Shown here: piece by piece, positions 1 to 8,588 of the stretch
Layout of the letters: every line of letters begins with the position of its first letter
Numbering within the stretch: the stretch's first letter is position 1
Source: Photobacterium chitinilyticum
Lineage (GTDB): Bacteria; Pseudomonadota; Gammaproteobacteria; Enterobacterales; Vibrionaceae
Assembly: GCF_004104355.1 (NCBI RefSeq)
Contig: NZ_RJLM01000001.1
Coordinates: 910,711 to 974,710 of the forward strand
DNA length: 64,000 bases
Direction of reading: 5' to 3'
The notes under the pieces: generated by a model
Told to the model about the DNA's origin: nothing
Seen by the model: the letters and a program-made list of their open reading frames with translations, nothing else
The model's database searches: none
Program-made: the position numbers and the translations under genes

Positions 1-87
1 TAGCTTGAGTATAAATTTATAGTAGTGCGGATTGGATGCAGTGTGATCTTGAATGGTCGGATGAGTTGAACCATACTGGGTTAATTG

Positions 88-876
88 ATGCGACTTATTC
101 TCAAGGATGAAAACACAGCGCATATGAAATTACACAAACTGGAAGGCTATATTCAGTCGATCTATTTAGCTGAATACCAAGACAAACTGCTGTTGCTCGA
201 CGGGTGTAGCCGTGCGGATATTCCACTGATTAAACATTATATTGTGGGTAAATTGCATCGTTGTTTTAACGATCTAGCACTGGTTGTTGTTACGCACATG
301 CACCCGGATCATGCCGGGGCCGCAAATACCCTACGCTGTTTAACCGGTTGTAAAATCGCAATGGCGAATGTCCCAGGCCAATGGTACGCCGGCATTGACG
401 GGAAGCTGATGCATTTTACCGATATGCTGTTGGCGAAATGGGTCGCAAAGCGTATGAGAAAACCTCGCCGGAATATCTGGTACTCAAGCAAGCTTGTACC
501 TGACTACAGGTTAAATGATCGAGATCCGTTACCCGGATTTCCGGACTGGATGGCCCTTGATACTCAGGGACATACCGACCGAGATCTGTCTCTGCATCAT
601 TTACCCAGTGATTGTGTCTATGTTGCTGATTTGATGGTCAAAGTAAAAGGGCATTATATACCGCCGTTTCCCGTCTTCTATCCCAACAGATATCTTAAAT
701 CAGTCAAGAAGATCATCGCCTTATCACCTACCTCAATTATTCTTGCCCATGGCGGTGAAGTGTTTCCCTCGGATCGAGATTACAAGTATTTGCTGGACCG
801 AGCCCCAAAAATTCCAATGACCCATTGGCGCTCTGTAAAGTCAAAGTTAAATAAAGCGCTAGGAAAAGCATCTTGA
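88..876 (+). CDS. MBL-fold metallohydrolase
   Basis: The protein has the metallo-beta-lactamase fold signature: a T-H-M-H-P-D-H-A-G motif near residue 68-76 (the HxHxDH metal site), a later G-H-T-D-R-D segment and a late A-H-G-G-E stretch that could supply further metal ligands. Family members hydrolyse very varied substrates such as lactones, thioesters and phosphodiesters, so the substrate cannot be named. No signal peptide is visible, so it is probably cytoplasmic. ATG 88 is preferred to the TTG at 85. An internal ATG at 124 is possible because no strong ribosome-binding site marks any of the three. The gene stands alone ahead of the transporter pair. Confidence 0.75.
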   Translation: MRLILKDENTAHMKLHKLEGYIQSIYLAEYQDKLLLLDGCSRADIPLIKHYIVGKLHRCFNDLALVVVTHMHPDHAGAANTLRCLTGCKIAMANVPGQWYAGIDGKLMHFTDMLLAKWVAKRMRKPRRNIWYSSKLVPDYRLNDRDPLPGFPDWMALDTQGHTDRDLSLHHLPSDCVYVADLMVKVKGHYIPPFPVFYPNRYLKSVKKIIALSPTSIILAHGGEVFPSDRDYKYLLDRAPKIPMTHWRSVKSKLNKALGKAS

Positions 877-1078
877 GGTAGTTTGGGCATGAATGGATTA
901 TATATTCTAATTTATTTTGTATTAAGCGCTCTCATTTTTGCTATTCCGTATCAAGATCTCATATAAGAAAGAAAGTGCATAATTTATGTGCTATTTGTTT
1001 AGTATCATACTTTCGATCATGAAATTATCTTTCTCATTATGCTAGTTTTTGCGGTGCATAATGTTGAAGGAGTATAAT

Positions 1079-2587
1079 ATGCAAGATGCAAACGCTAGGT
1101 TTCCTTTTACGGCCAGGATATTAATCCTCCGCCAATTCCTTTGGGGAGCCGCTTTTTATGGTACATATGTTTTATTGACGAAGTTTTTCCTGGTTGAGCT
1201 TAATTATAGTGAAGCTGACACTATCATGATGCTGGGTGCATTTGGTGCTGTAGGCCCTGTGTTTTCAGCCGTTGGGGGCTTTGTTGCTGACCGATATATC
1301 GGCTCATTCAGAGCGGTGTATATTGGCTATAGTGCCTATACTATCGGGTTCTTTATGCTCGGGTTGGGTGCTGCGCAAGTTAATATCCCGCTGAGTATTT
1401 TTTCTATCGCATTAATAGGTTATGCACGGGGACTATCAGCAACCTGTCCGACGGTATTGTTTGGTAACTCATATTCTGCGACAAACCGTGAGGCATTTCA
1501 GCAGGGCCTGACGATTAACTACTCGATTAACAATCTGGGATCGTTTTTATCGCAATACTTATTCCCATTCATGGTTGCGTATCTAGCTTACCAAGGTAAC
1601 TTCTTCATTTCATCATTCTTGATGATGCTAACTCTGGTTCTATTTTTCACCTATCGGAAAAAGTTTGTTGCTGCAGGTAATGATTTAGATAAGCGCCCTG
1701 TAAGCATGAAGGTATGGGCGGGCTTTATTATTGGCTCTGCTGTTATGCTTCGATTGGTTTACTGGATCTTTGATAATTTAGAGGTAGGGAAGTATTTTCT
1801 CTATGCGCTAGGCGTGTTTGTCATTCTGTATTTCATTTTTGAAATAACAAGAGCAACCATCGCGTATAGATACAAAATGTGCTGTGTGTTGATCATGATT
1901 TTCATTTTCATGGTTTTTTACTTCTATTATGGTCAAATGCTTACCTCAATGAATATCTACGCCATTAATCTAATGGGTAGTGAGCTGATGGGATTCATTC
2001 CTATCCGTCCTGAATCAAATGTGGCGTTTAACCCATTATGGTGTTTTGTTCTGGGTGGTCCGGTTATCTATATATATGGCTGGCTAGAAAAGAAAGGGTA
2101 CTCACCGACAATTCCAACTAAGTTCGTGGCCGCTTTTGGTCTTACCGCAATTTCGTTCGCATTATTGGGGTTATCAACTAGCTTTGTGGGCGAAGACGGT
2201 AAAATTTCAGCAGACTGGATTTTATGGGTGAATTTCTTCCAATCTTTTGCTGAGCTAATTGTCGGGGCACTTGGTGCCGGTTTCATTTTTGAAATGGTGC
2301 CGCGTTATCTGTCTGCATTTTCAATGGGGCTACGGGCTGTTGCCTTGTCACTAAGTGGTATTTTAGCGGCGGTAATCTCGACTAAGATAGCGTTGCCAAA
2401 AGATCAGGTATTGACGCCAGAAATTATCGAAGGTGTCTATGCCAGTTATTTCTATAATCTAGCGATTCTCGCGGTTGTAATGGCTGTTGTGACTTTGGTG
2501 CTATCTAAAGTTATCGCGAAACTGATCCGTAAGGGTGAAGAGCTGGAACAGCTAGAAGCTGGACAAGATGTAGCGACTGACCATTAA
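1079..2587 (+). CDS. POT/PTR2-like MFS transporter, copy 1
   Basis: This 502-residue integral membrane protein has about 12-14 hydrophobic segments. The loop after the second helix (GGFVADRYIGSFRAVYIGY) resembles the proton-coupled oligopeptide transporter (POT/PTR2) loop in which G-G-x-x-A-D-R precedes helix 3. It is probably a proton symporter for peptides or similar solutes; the substrate is inferred from family only. The start is ATG 1079, since GAAGGAG lies 6 nt upstream, rather than the weaker upstream codon. It is the first of a tandem pair with the gene at 2866, of identical length and with most residues the same. The C-terminus ends in a charged tail. Confidence 0.75.
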   Translation: MQDANARFPFTARILILRQFLWGAAFYGTYVLLTKFFLVELNYSEADTIMMLGAFGAVGPVFSAVGGFVADRYIGSFRAVYIGYSAYTIGFFMLGLGAAQVNIPLSIFSIALIGYARGLSATCPTVLFGNSYSATNREAFQQGLTINYSINNLGSFLSQYLFPFMVAYLAYQGNFFISSFLMMLTLVLFFTYRKKFVAAGNDLDKRPVSMKVWAGFIIGSAVMLRLVYWIFDNLEVGKYFLYALGVFVILYFIFEITRATIAYRYKMCCVLIMIFIFMVFYFYYGQMLTSMNIYAINLMGSELMGFIPIRPESNVAFNPLWCFVLGGPVIYIYGWLEKKGYSPTIPTKFVAAFGLTAISFALLGLSTSFVGEDGKISADWILWVNFFQSFAELIVGALGAGFIFEMVPRYLSAFSMGLRAVALSLSGILAAVISTKIALPKDQVLTPEIIEGVYASYFYNLAILAVVMAVVTLVLSKVIAKLIRKGEELEQLEAGQDVATDH

Positions 2588-2642
2588 CTTGTCAAAATAG
2601 TTGATCATTAATCGCTGATCATAAAAAGTAACGGCTAAACTC

Positions 2643-2672
2643 TTGAGCATCAGCCAATAGGTTGGTGCTCTT
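2643..2672 (+). terminator. weak hairpin after POT copy 1
   Basis: GAGCATCAGCC and GGTTGGTGCTC can pair with G-U wobbles around a short loop. No clear T-run follows, so this may be a weak terminator or a processing hairpin between the two transporter genes. Confidence 0.35.
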
Positions 2673-2865
2673 GGTCCCCTGAAATATTATGTGTCATTTC
2701 TTTCCTATATTGACTCCCTCTATTGATACATTTCATATCAACATCTCATAAATGTAACAAAGCATGCACTCAATATGCTATTGGTCTAATAACGCAGGGG
2801 TGATCATGAAGTAATATTTGGCATCATGCTACCTTTTGCGGCGTATAATATTAAAGGAGTATGAC

Positions 2866-4374
2866 ATGCAAGATGCAAACGCTAGATTTCCATTTATGGC
2901 TAGAGTTTTAATCTTACGCCAGTTTTTGTGGGGTGCGGCTTTTTATGGGACTTATGTACTACTAACGAAGTTTTTTTTACAAGAGTTAAATTACAGCGAA
3001 GCCGATACCATCATGATGATGGGGGCCTTTGGTGCAGTGGGACCTGTTTTCTCAGCCGTTGGTGGCTTCGTCGCTGATCGGTATATTGGGTCGTTCAGGG
3101 CGGTGTACATAGGTTATACCATTTACACCATAGGGTTTTTCCTCTTGGGGTTAAGTGCAAGCGACCTTAATATACCTCTGAGCATTTTCTCTATTGCCTT
3201 GATTGGCTATGCTCGCGGTCTTTCGGCGACGAGTCCGACAGTGCTACTCGGAAATTCTTACTCAGAAACTAACCGGGATGCTTTCCAGCAGGGCCTTACG
3301 GTAAACTATTCTATTAATAATTTGGGCTCATTTTCCTCCAAATATCTATTTCCGTTTTTAGTTGCTTTCTTAGCCTATCAAGGGAATTTCTATATTGCTT
3401 CTGCTTTAATGTCACTTACTTTGGTACTGTTTGTTGTCTTCCGCAAGCAATTTGCAGCTGTGGGTAACGATATTGACCGCCGTGTAGTTGATCTTAAAAC
3501 ATGGGCTTGCTTCATCATGGGTTCAGTTGCCATGCTGGGTTTGGTTTTTTGGATATTCTCGAACCTTGATGCCGGTAAGTATCTGCTTTATGCGTTGGGT
3601 GCCTGCGCAATCATGTATTTTATTTATGAAATAACCCGAGCAACAGCTGCCTATAAATATAAGATGTGCGGTGTGCTAATCACCATCTTTATTCTGATTG
3701 TTTTCTACTTTTATTATGGTCAGATGCTCACATCGATGAACATCTACGCCATCAACTTGATGGGCGATCAGTTAATGGGCTTTATTCCGATCCGCCCTGA
3801 ATCTAACGCCGCGTTTAACCCGTTGTGGTGTTTTATTCTTGGTGCGCCTGTTATTTATATTTACGCTTGGCTGGAAAAAAAAGGATTCTCACCTACGATT
3901 CCGACCAAGTTTGCCGCCGCTTTTGTCTTTAGTGCCATTGCTTTTGCTATCTTAGGCTTATCGACTAATTTTGTTGGTGAAGACGGCAAGATCGCAGCCG
4001 ATTGGATTCTTTGGGTGCATTTCTTCCAGTCGCTGGCTGAACTGATTGTTGGTGCATTGGGTGTTGGTTTTATCTTCGAGATGGTGCCACGTTATATGTC
4101 GGCTTTTGCAATTGGACTACGATCTGTTGCGCTGTCGCTCAGTGGTATTTTGGCTGCGGTAATTTCGACCAGAATTGCACTTCCTAAAGGTCAGGTATTA
4201 ACACAAGAGATTATTGAAGGCGTATACGCCAGCTATTTCTATAATCTTGCTATCCTTGCCGTTGTGATGGCCTTTGTGACATTGTTGCTTTCTAAAGTGA
4301 TTGCAAAACTAATCCGTAAGGGTGAAGAGCTAGAACAGCAAGAAAATGGACAGGATATAGTGACTGACCATTAA
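2866..4374 (+). CDS. POT/PTR2-like MFS transporter, copy 2
   Basis: This paralogue of the preceding gene is also 502 residues, with the same start (MQDANARFPF), the same loop G-G-F-V-A-D-R-Y-I-G-S-F-R and a near-identical C-terminal half. It is probably also a proton-coupled solute transporter. ATG 2866 is chosen because AAAGGAG sits just upstream. The leader before the ribosome-binding site (GATCATGAA, TTTTTGCGG or CTTTTGCGG, ATAAT) is also shared with copy 1, so the duplication carried its own 5' region. A strong terminator follows at 4417. Sequence divergence is spread along the gene, which suggests an old duplication rather than a recent one. Confidence 0.75.
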   Translation: MQDANARFPFMARVLILRQFLWGAAFYGTYVLLTKFFLQELNYSEADTIMMMGAFGAVGPVFSAVGGFVADRYIGSFRAVYIGYTIYTIGFFLLGLSASDLNIPLSIFSIALIGYARGLSATSPTVLLGNSYSETNRDAFQQGLTVNYSINNLGSFSSKYLFPFLVAFLAYQGNFYIASALMSLTLVLFVVFRKQFAAVGNDIDRRVVDLKTWACFIMGSVAMLGLVFWIFSNLDAGKYLLYALGACAIMYFIYEITRATAAYKYKMCGVLITIFILIVFYFYYGQMLTSMNIYAINLMGDQLMGFIPIRPESNAAFNPLWCFILGAPVIYIYAWLEKKGFSPTIPTKFAAAFVFSAIAFAILGLSTNFVGEDGKIAADWILWVHFFQSLAELIVGALGVGFIFEMVPRYMSAFAIGLRSVALSLSGILAAVISTRIALPKGQVLTQEIIEGVYASYFYNLAILAVVMAFVTLLLSKVIAKLIRKGEELEQQENGQDIVTDH

Positions 4375-4416
4375 GTTATCGCGATAACAGTGCCAAAAGC
4401 ACTGCGGTAAAAGGTG

Positions 4417-4446
4417 AACGCCAGCCAACAGCTGGCGTTTGTTTTT
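4417..4446 (+). terminator. rho-independent terminator after POT copy 2
   Basis: A perfect 9-bp stem (AACGCCAGC / GCTGGCGTT) with a 5-nt loop is followed by TGTTTTTG. It ends the transporter unit and lies just before the convergent cytochrome gene. Confidence 0.85.
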
Positions 4447-4455
4447 GTCGCGAGA

Positions 4456-5931
4456 TCATTTCAGTTGTTTCTTGTTTATCTTCATTGCTATCGCGCTTTT
4501 TGATTCTTTATCTAATACCGCTATGGTCGCTTTAGTCGAAGTCATGTTGACGATATCAACTTTTAGCTTTCCTTCTCCGAGTAATTCATCGACCAGTTGT
4601 TGTGGGAACGGCCAGTAATTCAAATTGGCATTAATCGTTACGTCGCCTGACAGATCTTCCGGAACAAGGAAGGTGTAATCAACAATCGAATACCCATAAG
4701 GCAGAATACGGGTATCAGAAAGTACTCTGTCTACCTCCCAGACATTGAGATCGACAACATTGCCGTTGGCATCCCCCAAAGTTACCTTAAAACTGTGGGT
4801 ACCCGGTTCGGTATGGCCGTCAACCACCGCACCGGAGCGATAGATCGATACTTGGTTCGCGGCTTTCACATCAAAGTCTATCCAGACCTCGCGTCCTTCC
4901 GGAAAGCCGGTTGGTAGCTTGTGTCCTGCGCCGACATTGGCGACTTTGACCTTCACGGTGGCTAGCTGACCTGCCGTCAGTGTTTCGGGGAACTCGACAA
5001 ACTCTATGGTAGCCGCCGAACGGAGCATTTCGCGGGCTAGTTCGGCACTTTCCGGATCGTTGAAATACTGGTGAAGGGTAGAGTTTCCGCCTGTAAATTC
5101 ATGGGAATAAATGTGTTTGCGTTCCTTGCCCATGATGGCAGATCTACCGGGGTTGTCTTTCATTCCCGGCCCAGGCGTCATATGGCAGTCCTGACATTGT
5201 ACTCCTTGTTCGTTGTAGGCACTTTCTTGCCATTCGTCATAGGTACGTTCAATCGGCGTGCTGTTGAACGGGTGAGAAACGTTATGGCAGACCGAGCAGA
5301 ATTCCGACTTGGTGTGAAGATCAGAGTACTCGGTCTGGTGGTAAGGGGAGCTGGCATCAGGTCGAGGACCCAGTTTTACATGCTTCTCTTTGTTGGGAGA
5401 AAGAATATACGCACCGTTGTCATTACCGCTGATCCCCACAATGTTATGGCATACTTCACAATTCACGCCTGGTAAGTGCTGATCGCCTTCCAGCATTGCT
5501 GCCGTTGCATTCATACTGGTCATTCCGATCGGGCTGTGACAGGCAATACAGAAGTTATCAACCTGGCCCTCAGTTGCCTTACTGGCTCGCTTGAATAACG
5601 CTTTGTAAATAGGGTCTTCCCAGGAATGGGCCATCACTGAGCGTTCCCACTGCTGATAGATCTCACTGTGGCACCCCTTACAGATCTCTGAATTTTCAAA
5701 CATGTCAGGTGTGAGCTGCTGTCTGTTGGTGGTTGTCCGTGATGGATAAAAGGGCAGTTGCTGCTCGATTTGTTGCTGAGTTTCTAGTTTGTGGGGTTTT
5801 TGCCATTTTTGTATGTCTGAAGTGGCATGGCTATTGAGTGAAATGAACATGAACAGGCAAGCAATCATAATCAGACTTCTGATGAATAGCACTGATACCT
5901 GCTGGTTAGGTCGTGTACGGTTATTGCCCAT
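4456..5931 (-). CDS. pentaheme c-type cytochrome, exported
   Basis: This 491-residue protein has five CxxCH heme-binding motifs: CKGCH (about 84), CIACH (128), CEVCH (158), CSVCH (212) and CQDCH (246). A hydrophobic N-terminal segment (residues 13-31) ends in a plausible signal peptidase site, so it should mature in the periplasm with five covalently bound hemes. The C-terminal half after residue 300 has no heme motif and looks beta-rich. The motif spacing resembles the cytochrome c554/multiheme family. Its redox partner is unknown. It is probably an electron-transfer protein or a reductase for a small nitrogen or sulfur compound, but nothing in the sequence fixes that. The ATG at 5931 may be a few codons early. 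Confidence 0.8.
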   Translation of the reverse strand: MGNNRTRPNQQVSVLFIRSLIMIACLFMFISLNSHATSDIQKWQKPHKLETQQQIEQQLPFYPSRTTTNRQQLTPDMFENSEICKGCHSEIYQQWERSVMAHSWEDPIYKALFKRASKATEGQVDNFCIACHSPIGMTSMNATAAMLEGDQHLPGVNCEVCHNIVGISGNDNGAYILSPNKEKHVKLGPRPDASSPYHQTEYSDLHTKSEFCSVCHNVSHPFNSTPIERTYDEWQESAYNEQGVQCQDCHMTPGPGMKDNPGRSAIMGKERKHIYSHEFTGGNSTLHQYFNDPESAELAREMLRSAATIEFVEFPETLTAGQLATVKVKVANVGAGHKLPTGFPEGREVWIDFDVKAANQVSIYRSGAVVDGHTEPGTHSFKVTLGDANGNVVDLNVWEVDRVLSDTRILPYGYSIVDYTFLVPEDLSGDVTINANLNYWPFPQQLVDELLGEGKLKVDIVNMTSTKATIAVLDKESKSAIAMKINKKQLK

Positions 5932-6161
5932 AGGAGTACCCGTTGAACTTGTTATTATGAATATGCCTAGTAAACCAGACTTAGTTTAGGTCGGATAAAA
6001 AGGAGAAAATGTCGCGAATTTGCAATATCCATATATTTGGAGTGGTTTTGTGGCCTGAGTATTCTTCGATCTTGAAATGGCGGAATTGCGCAATAATCAA
6101 TTAGAATGAAGCACATATAATGAGCGATATGATTGCTATGAACATTTTTCAGGAGATGAAA

Positions 6162-6545
6162 ATGAAGAGAGCTTTTGTAATTGGTATGGTTATGTCTGGT
6201 TTTATATTGTCGGCATTTGCAGTGACGGGCTGTAGCGAGGAACTGAAGCTAACCGTTACGCCTGTAAAAAATGTTGATAATGTTAAAATCAAAGAACTCA
6301 GCCAAGTTGATGTTTACTGCAAGACAGGAATTTGTCAATTTGAATTGGTTGCTAACCAACAGGCAAACGTAACGGTAAATATGCACTATAGTGGCACCCG
6401 CAGTTTTGACAAAATTGAAGGTGTCAGCGTAACCGGTAAGCTAGGCTCGTCAGTGATGATCCAGGATGAGAACACGTTTACATTGGATGTGTCAGGTGAT
6501 GCAGAGCCGTCGAAACTACAGGTTGTCGATTACTACCGCCATTGA
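6162..6545 (+). CDS. small lipoprotein
   Basis: This 127-residue protein begins with MKRAFVIGMVMSGF, and its hydrophobic signal ends in a lipobox (AVTGC). The mature protein should therefore be anchored to a membrane through Cys22 or nearby. The remainder is short and beta-rich, with two more cysteines (YCKTGIC) that may form a disulfide. The start at ATG 6162 follows AGGAG by 6 nt; earlier in-frame ATGs lack such a site. Function unknown. Its stop abuts the stop of the convergent ygbA-like gene. Confidence 0.65.
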   Translation: MKRAFVIGMVMSGFILSAFAVTGCSEELKLTVTPVKNVDNVKIKELSQVDVYCKTGICQFELVANQQANVTVNMHYSGTRSFDKIEGVSVTGKLGSSVMIQDENTFTLDVSGDAEPSKLQVVDYYRH

Positions 6546-6938
6546 TTATTGGCCCAGTGACTTTCGTTTATGACGGTTGGAAGCGCCAGCAGCTGGTTTT
6601 TCTGGAATAGGTCGCTTTTCTGCTATTAGGTGCCGAATTGCTAATATAGGGTGCTTCAGCAGCATTCTTGGTCCGGCATAGCGCATGATTTTTTGGGACA
6701 ATAATTTGTAGTCTGCCTTATAGCAATGAATAGGGCAGATCCTGCAAGTTGGCTTTTCTTCACCATAGGGGCATCGGTCAAGCCGCGTATGGGCATACTG
6801 GAGAAAATCTTCACATTGTTCGCAAAGTGTGGCCGTTATATGGTGATCTTTACAGTAAATCTTCACCATTGCCTCTATAGTTTTATATTCGGTTTTAAGG
6901 CTGCCGAATAGAGTAATTACCTTGTCTGATTGGGTCAT
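6546..6938 (-). CDS. ygbA: YgbA-like nitrosative-stress protein
   Basis: The Cys-rich core (KIYCKDHH, LCEQCEDF, RCPYGE, CRICPIHCY) followed by RYAGPRMLLKHP matches the YgbA family ('nitrous oxide-stimulated promoter' proteins), whose members are induced by nitric oxide and, in enterobacteria, controlled by NsrR. The conserved cysteines suggest metal binding. The 130-residue form starting at ATG 6938 is preferred to the in-frame ATG at 6983, because a candidate NsrR-type operator and a -10-like element overlap that upstream codon. The gene is monocistronic and converges with the lipoprotein gene. Confidence 0.8.
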   Translation of the reverse strand: MTQSDKVITLFGSLKTEYKTIEAMVKIYCKDHHITATLCEQCEDFLQYAHTRLDRCPYGEEKPTCRICPIHCYKADYKLLSQKIMRYAGPRMLLKHPILAIRHLIAEKRPIPEKPAAGASNRHKRKSLGQ

Positions 6939-6978
6939 ATTGCTTTCTCTACAACACAAGTTTGACTGAAATGAATCA

Positions 6979-7001
6979 AACATACATTTAGAATATACTT
7001 A
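6979..7001 (-). promoter_or_regulatory. candidate NsrR-like operator
   Basis: Read on the minus strand, the site contains ATTCTAAAT, which matches the NsrR consensus core (ATTTYAAAT) at 8 of 9 positions. The right flank (GTATGTT) fits better than the left. It lies about 40 bp before the chosen ygbA start. This is a motif match by eye only. Confidence 0.45.
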
Positions 7002-7240
7002 TAGTCATACGACCTCAAGGTGTTCGTTTCAGCCAATTCGCTTGTTGGAAGTGGACCTGCTGGGGTATACAAGTGTGTGCTTAAAACATGATCTAAATCG
7101 TAATTTATATGACAAGAATGCTGAAACTTGTTATGGACATGAAAAAAATATAGCTTTTATCGCACTAAATCACCCTGCATGGGTTGATTTCATTGGGTTT
7201 GAGCAGTAGTATCCGCTCCTCTTTTTTTGTGGTGGTGTAT

Positions 7241-7534
7241 ATGAGCAGATTTGAGTGCCTTGAAAGAATTGTCGACGAATACCGTAAGAAAGTTCGTGAC
7301 GCGGAGTTTAATAAACAGAATGACAGTGAAGTCGCTAAAGTCCTAGTTCTGCTTGTCGGAAACTCTATGTTCAACTTGGCAGATGAATTTGCAGATTGGG
7401 TAAATCGTGGTGGTGATCGTAGCTACGGTGGTAAGTTCTTTGTCTCTAAGCAACTAATGACTTTGCTTGAGCCAGTAACTTTCCGTGGTGTAACTGTGCG
7501 CCGTGATTCGATTAAGCTGTTCAGAATTTCATAA
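7241..7534 (+). CDS. hypothetical 97-aa protein
   Basis: I do not recognise this small protein. It begins MSRFECLERIVDEY and is helical and charged in the first half. It ends with a basic segment (VTVRRDSIKLFRIS). It has no signal peptide, membrane segment or metal motif. The start at ATG 7241 is preferred to the in-frame ATG at 7184, which has no ribosome-binding site. A well-formed terminator lies about 100 bp downstream, which supports a real transcription unit. Confidence 0.55.
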   Translation: MSRFECLERIVDEYRKKVRDAEFNKQNDSEVAKVLVLLVGNSMFNLADEFADWVNRGGDRSYGGKFFVSKQLMTLLEPVTFRGVTVRRDSIKLFRIS

Positions 7535-7630
7535 CTGTCCGGTTTATTTCGTTTGTTCAATTACTCTCATAAAGAAAAATTGAAGAACAGATTTTAAGTC
7601 TAGCTTTGCTTGTCGAAGTCGGATGAGTAG

Positions 7631-7657
7631 AAAAGGATGCTTAGGCATCCTTTTTTG
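7631..7657 (+). terminator. rho-independent terminator
   Basis: AAAAGGATGC and GCATCCTTTT form a 10-bp stem around TTAG, followed by TTTTTT. It ends the small gene at 7241. The rest of the gap to 7891 shows nothing else that I can support. Confidence 0.8.
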
Positions 7658-7891
7658 CATCTGGAGAATTAGGGTCATAATCCCTGTGGTTAATTCTGCT
7701 GCGATTCGTTGGTATTTTGCACTCTGGTCTGTCTATGGTTGATACTGGCGCTCAAAAGCCGTCTGAGAGGCTTTCTGGCTATTATTAAGAGTGAATGACA
7801 GGCGGGGTGTTTGGCCAAAGCTGGATCAATCGAAAGATCTATGTTGAGATCACTCTATAAATAGTAAAGTCAGTAAAGAGATTCGAACATA

Positions 7892-8533
7892 ATGGATGCA
7901 GAATTTTGGCATAGCCGCTGGGCGGAAAACCGCATAGGTTTTCATTTGAATGACATCAATCCAGTACTGGCCAAGTATTGGCCGAGGCTAAATACAACCC
8001 GCTCAGACACAGTATTGGTGCCTATGTGCGGTAAATCGGTTGATTTGACTTGGCTGGCAGAGAAACACGATAACGTTATTGGTATCGAGCTGAGCGATAT
8101 TGCGGTTAAAGCTTTTTTCTCGGAGCAATTTTACATTCCGACAGTGACATCGATAGGCTGTGGCCAAACGTTATATGAGTTCGATGAGATTACCATTCAT
8201 TGCGGCGATTTTTTTGCAACACGCATCGATCCTGTCGATATCGTATATGATCGTGCAGCATTGATTGCGATGCCGCCGACACTGCGTCAGATGTATGCAG
8301 AGCATTTGCTATCGATGGTGAAGGCTGGTGGTCGTATTTTGCTGGTGACGTTAGATTACCCACAGGCAGAAATGGATGGTCCTCCGTTTAGTGTCACCAA
8401 GGGCGAAGTCGAGCAGTTGTTTGCTGGCTGTAAGATCACTCACCTTGATCGAGACGATGCCGACGAGTCACACCCTCGTCGTAAACGTGGCTTGTCACGT
8501 TTTGCGGAAGAAGTGTGGTTGATCGAGGTCTAG
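7892..8533 (+). CDS. tpm: thiopurine S-methyltransferase
   Basis: This 213-residue protein opens with MDAEFWHSRWAENRIGFH, the typical start of bacterial thiopurine methyltransferases. The SAM-binding region VLVPMCGKSVDLTWLA follows near residues 41-56, then IVYDRAALIAMPP and ILLVTLDY. The enzyme transfers methyl from S-adenosylmethionine to thiol or selenium/tellurium substrates in the cytoplasm. Its length equals the usual family length. It is the only gene in its unit and converges with purT across a shared terminator. Confidence 0.92.
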   Translation: MDAEFWHSRWAENRIGFHLNDINPVLAKYWPRLNTTRSDTVLVPMCGKSVDLTWLAEKHDNVIGIELSDIAVKAFFSEQFYIPTVTSIGCGQTLYEFDEITIHCGDFFATRIDPVDIVYDRAALIAMPPTLRQMYAEHLLSMVKAGGRILLVTLDYPQAEMDGPPFSVTKGEVEQLFAGCKITHLDRDDADESHPRRKRGLSRFAEEVWLIEV

Positions 8534-8540
8534 CCAAAAG

Positions 8541-8566
8541 AAAAGGAGCCGTTGGCTCCTTTTTCT
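8541..8566 (+). terminator. terminator between tpm and purT
   Basis: AAAAGGAGCC and GGCTCCTTTT pair around GTT, with T-runs on one side and A-runs on the other. It can serve tpm and probably purT from the opposite strand. Confidence 0.8.
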
Positions 8567-8588
8567 ATTTAGGCTGAAGTTATTGCCG

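Noticed and set aside
5071-5475. 134-aa plus-strand ORF inside the cytochrome gene
   Set aside because: It lies antisense to a clear multiheme cytochrome reading frame; the frame carries CxxCH motifs only on the minus strand.
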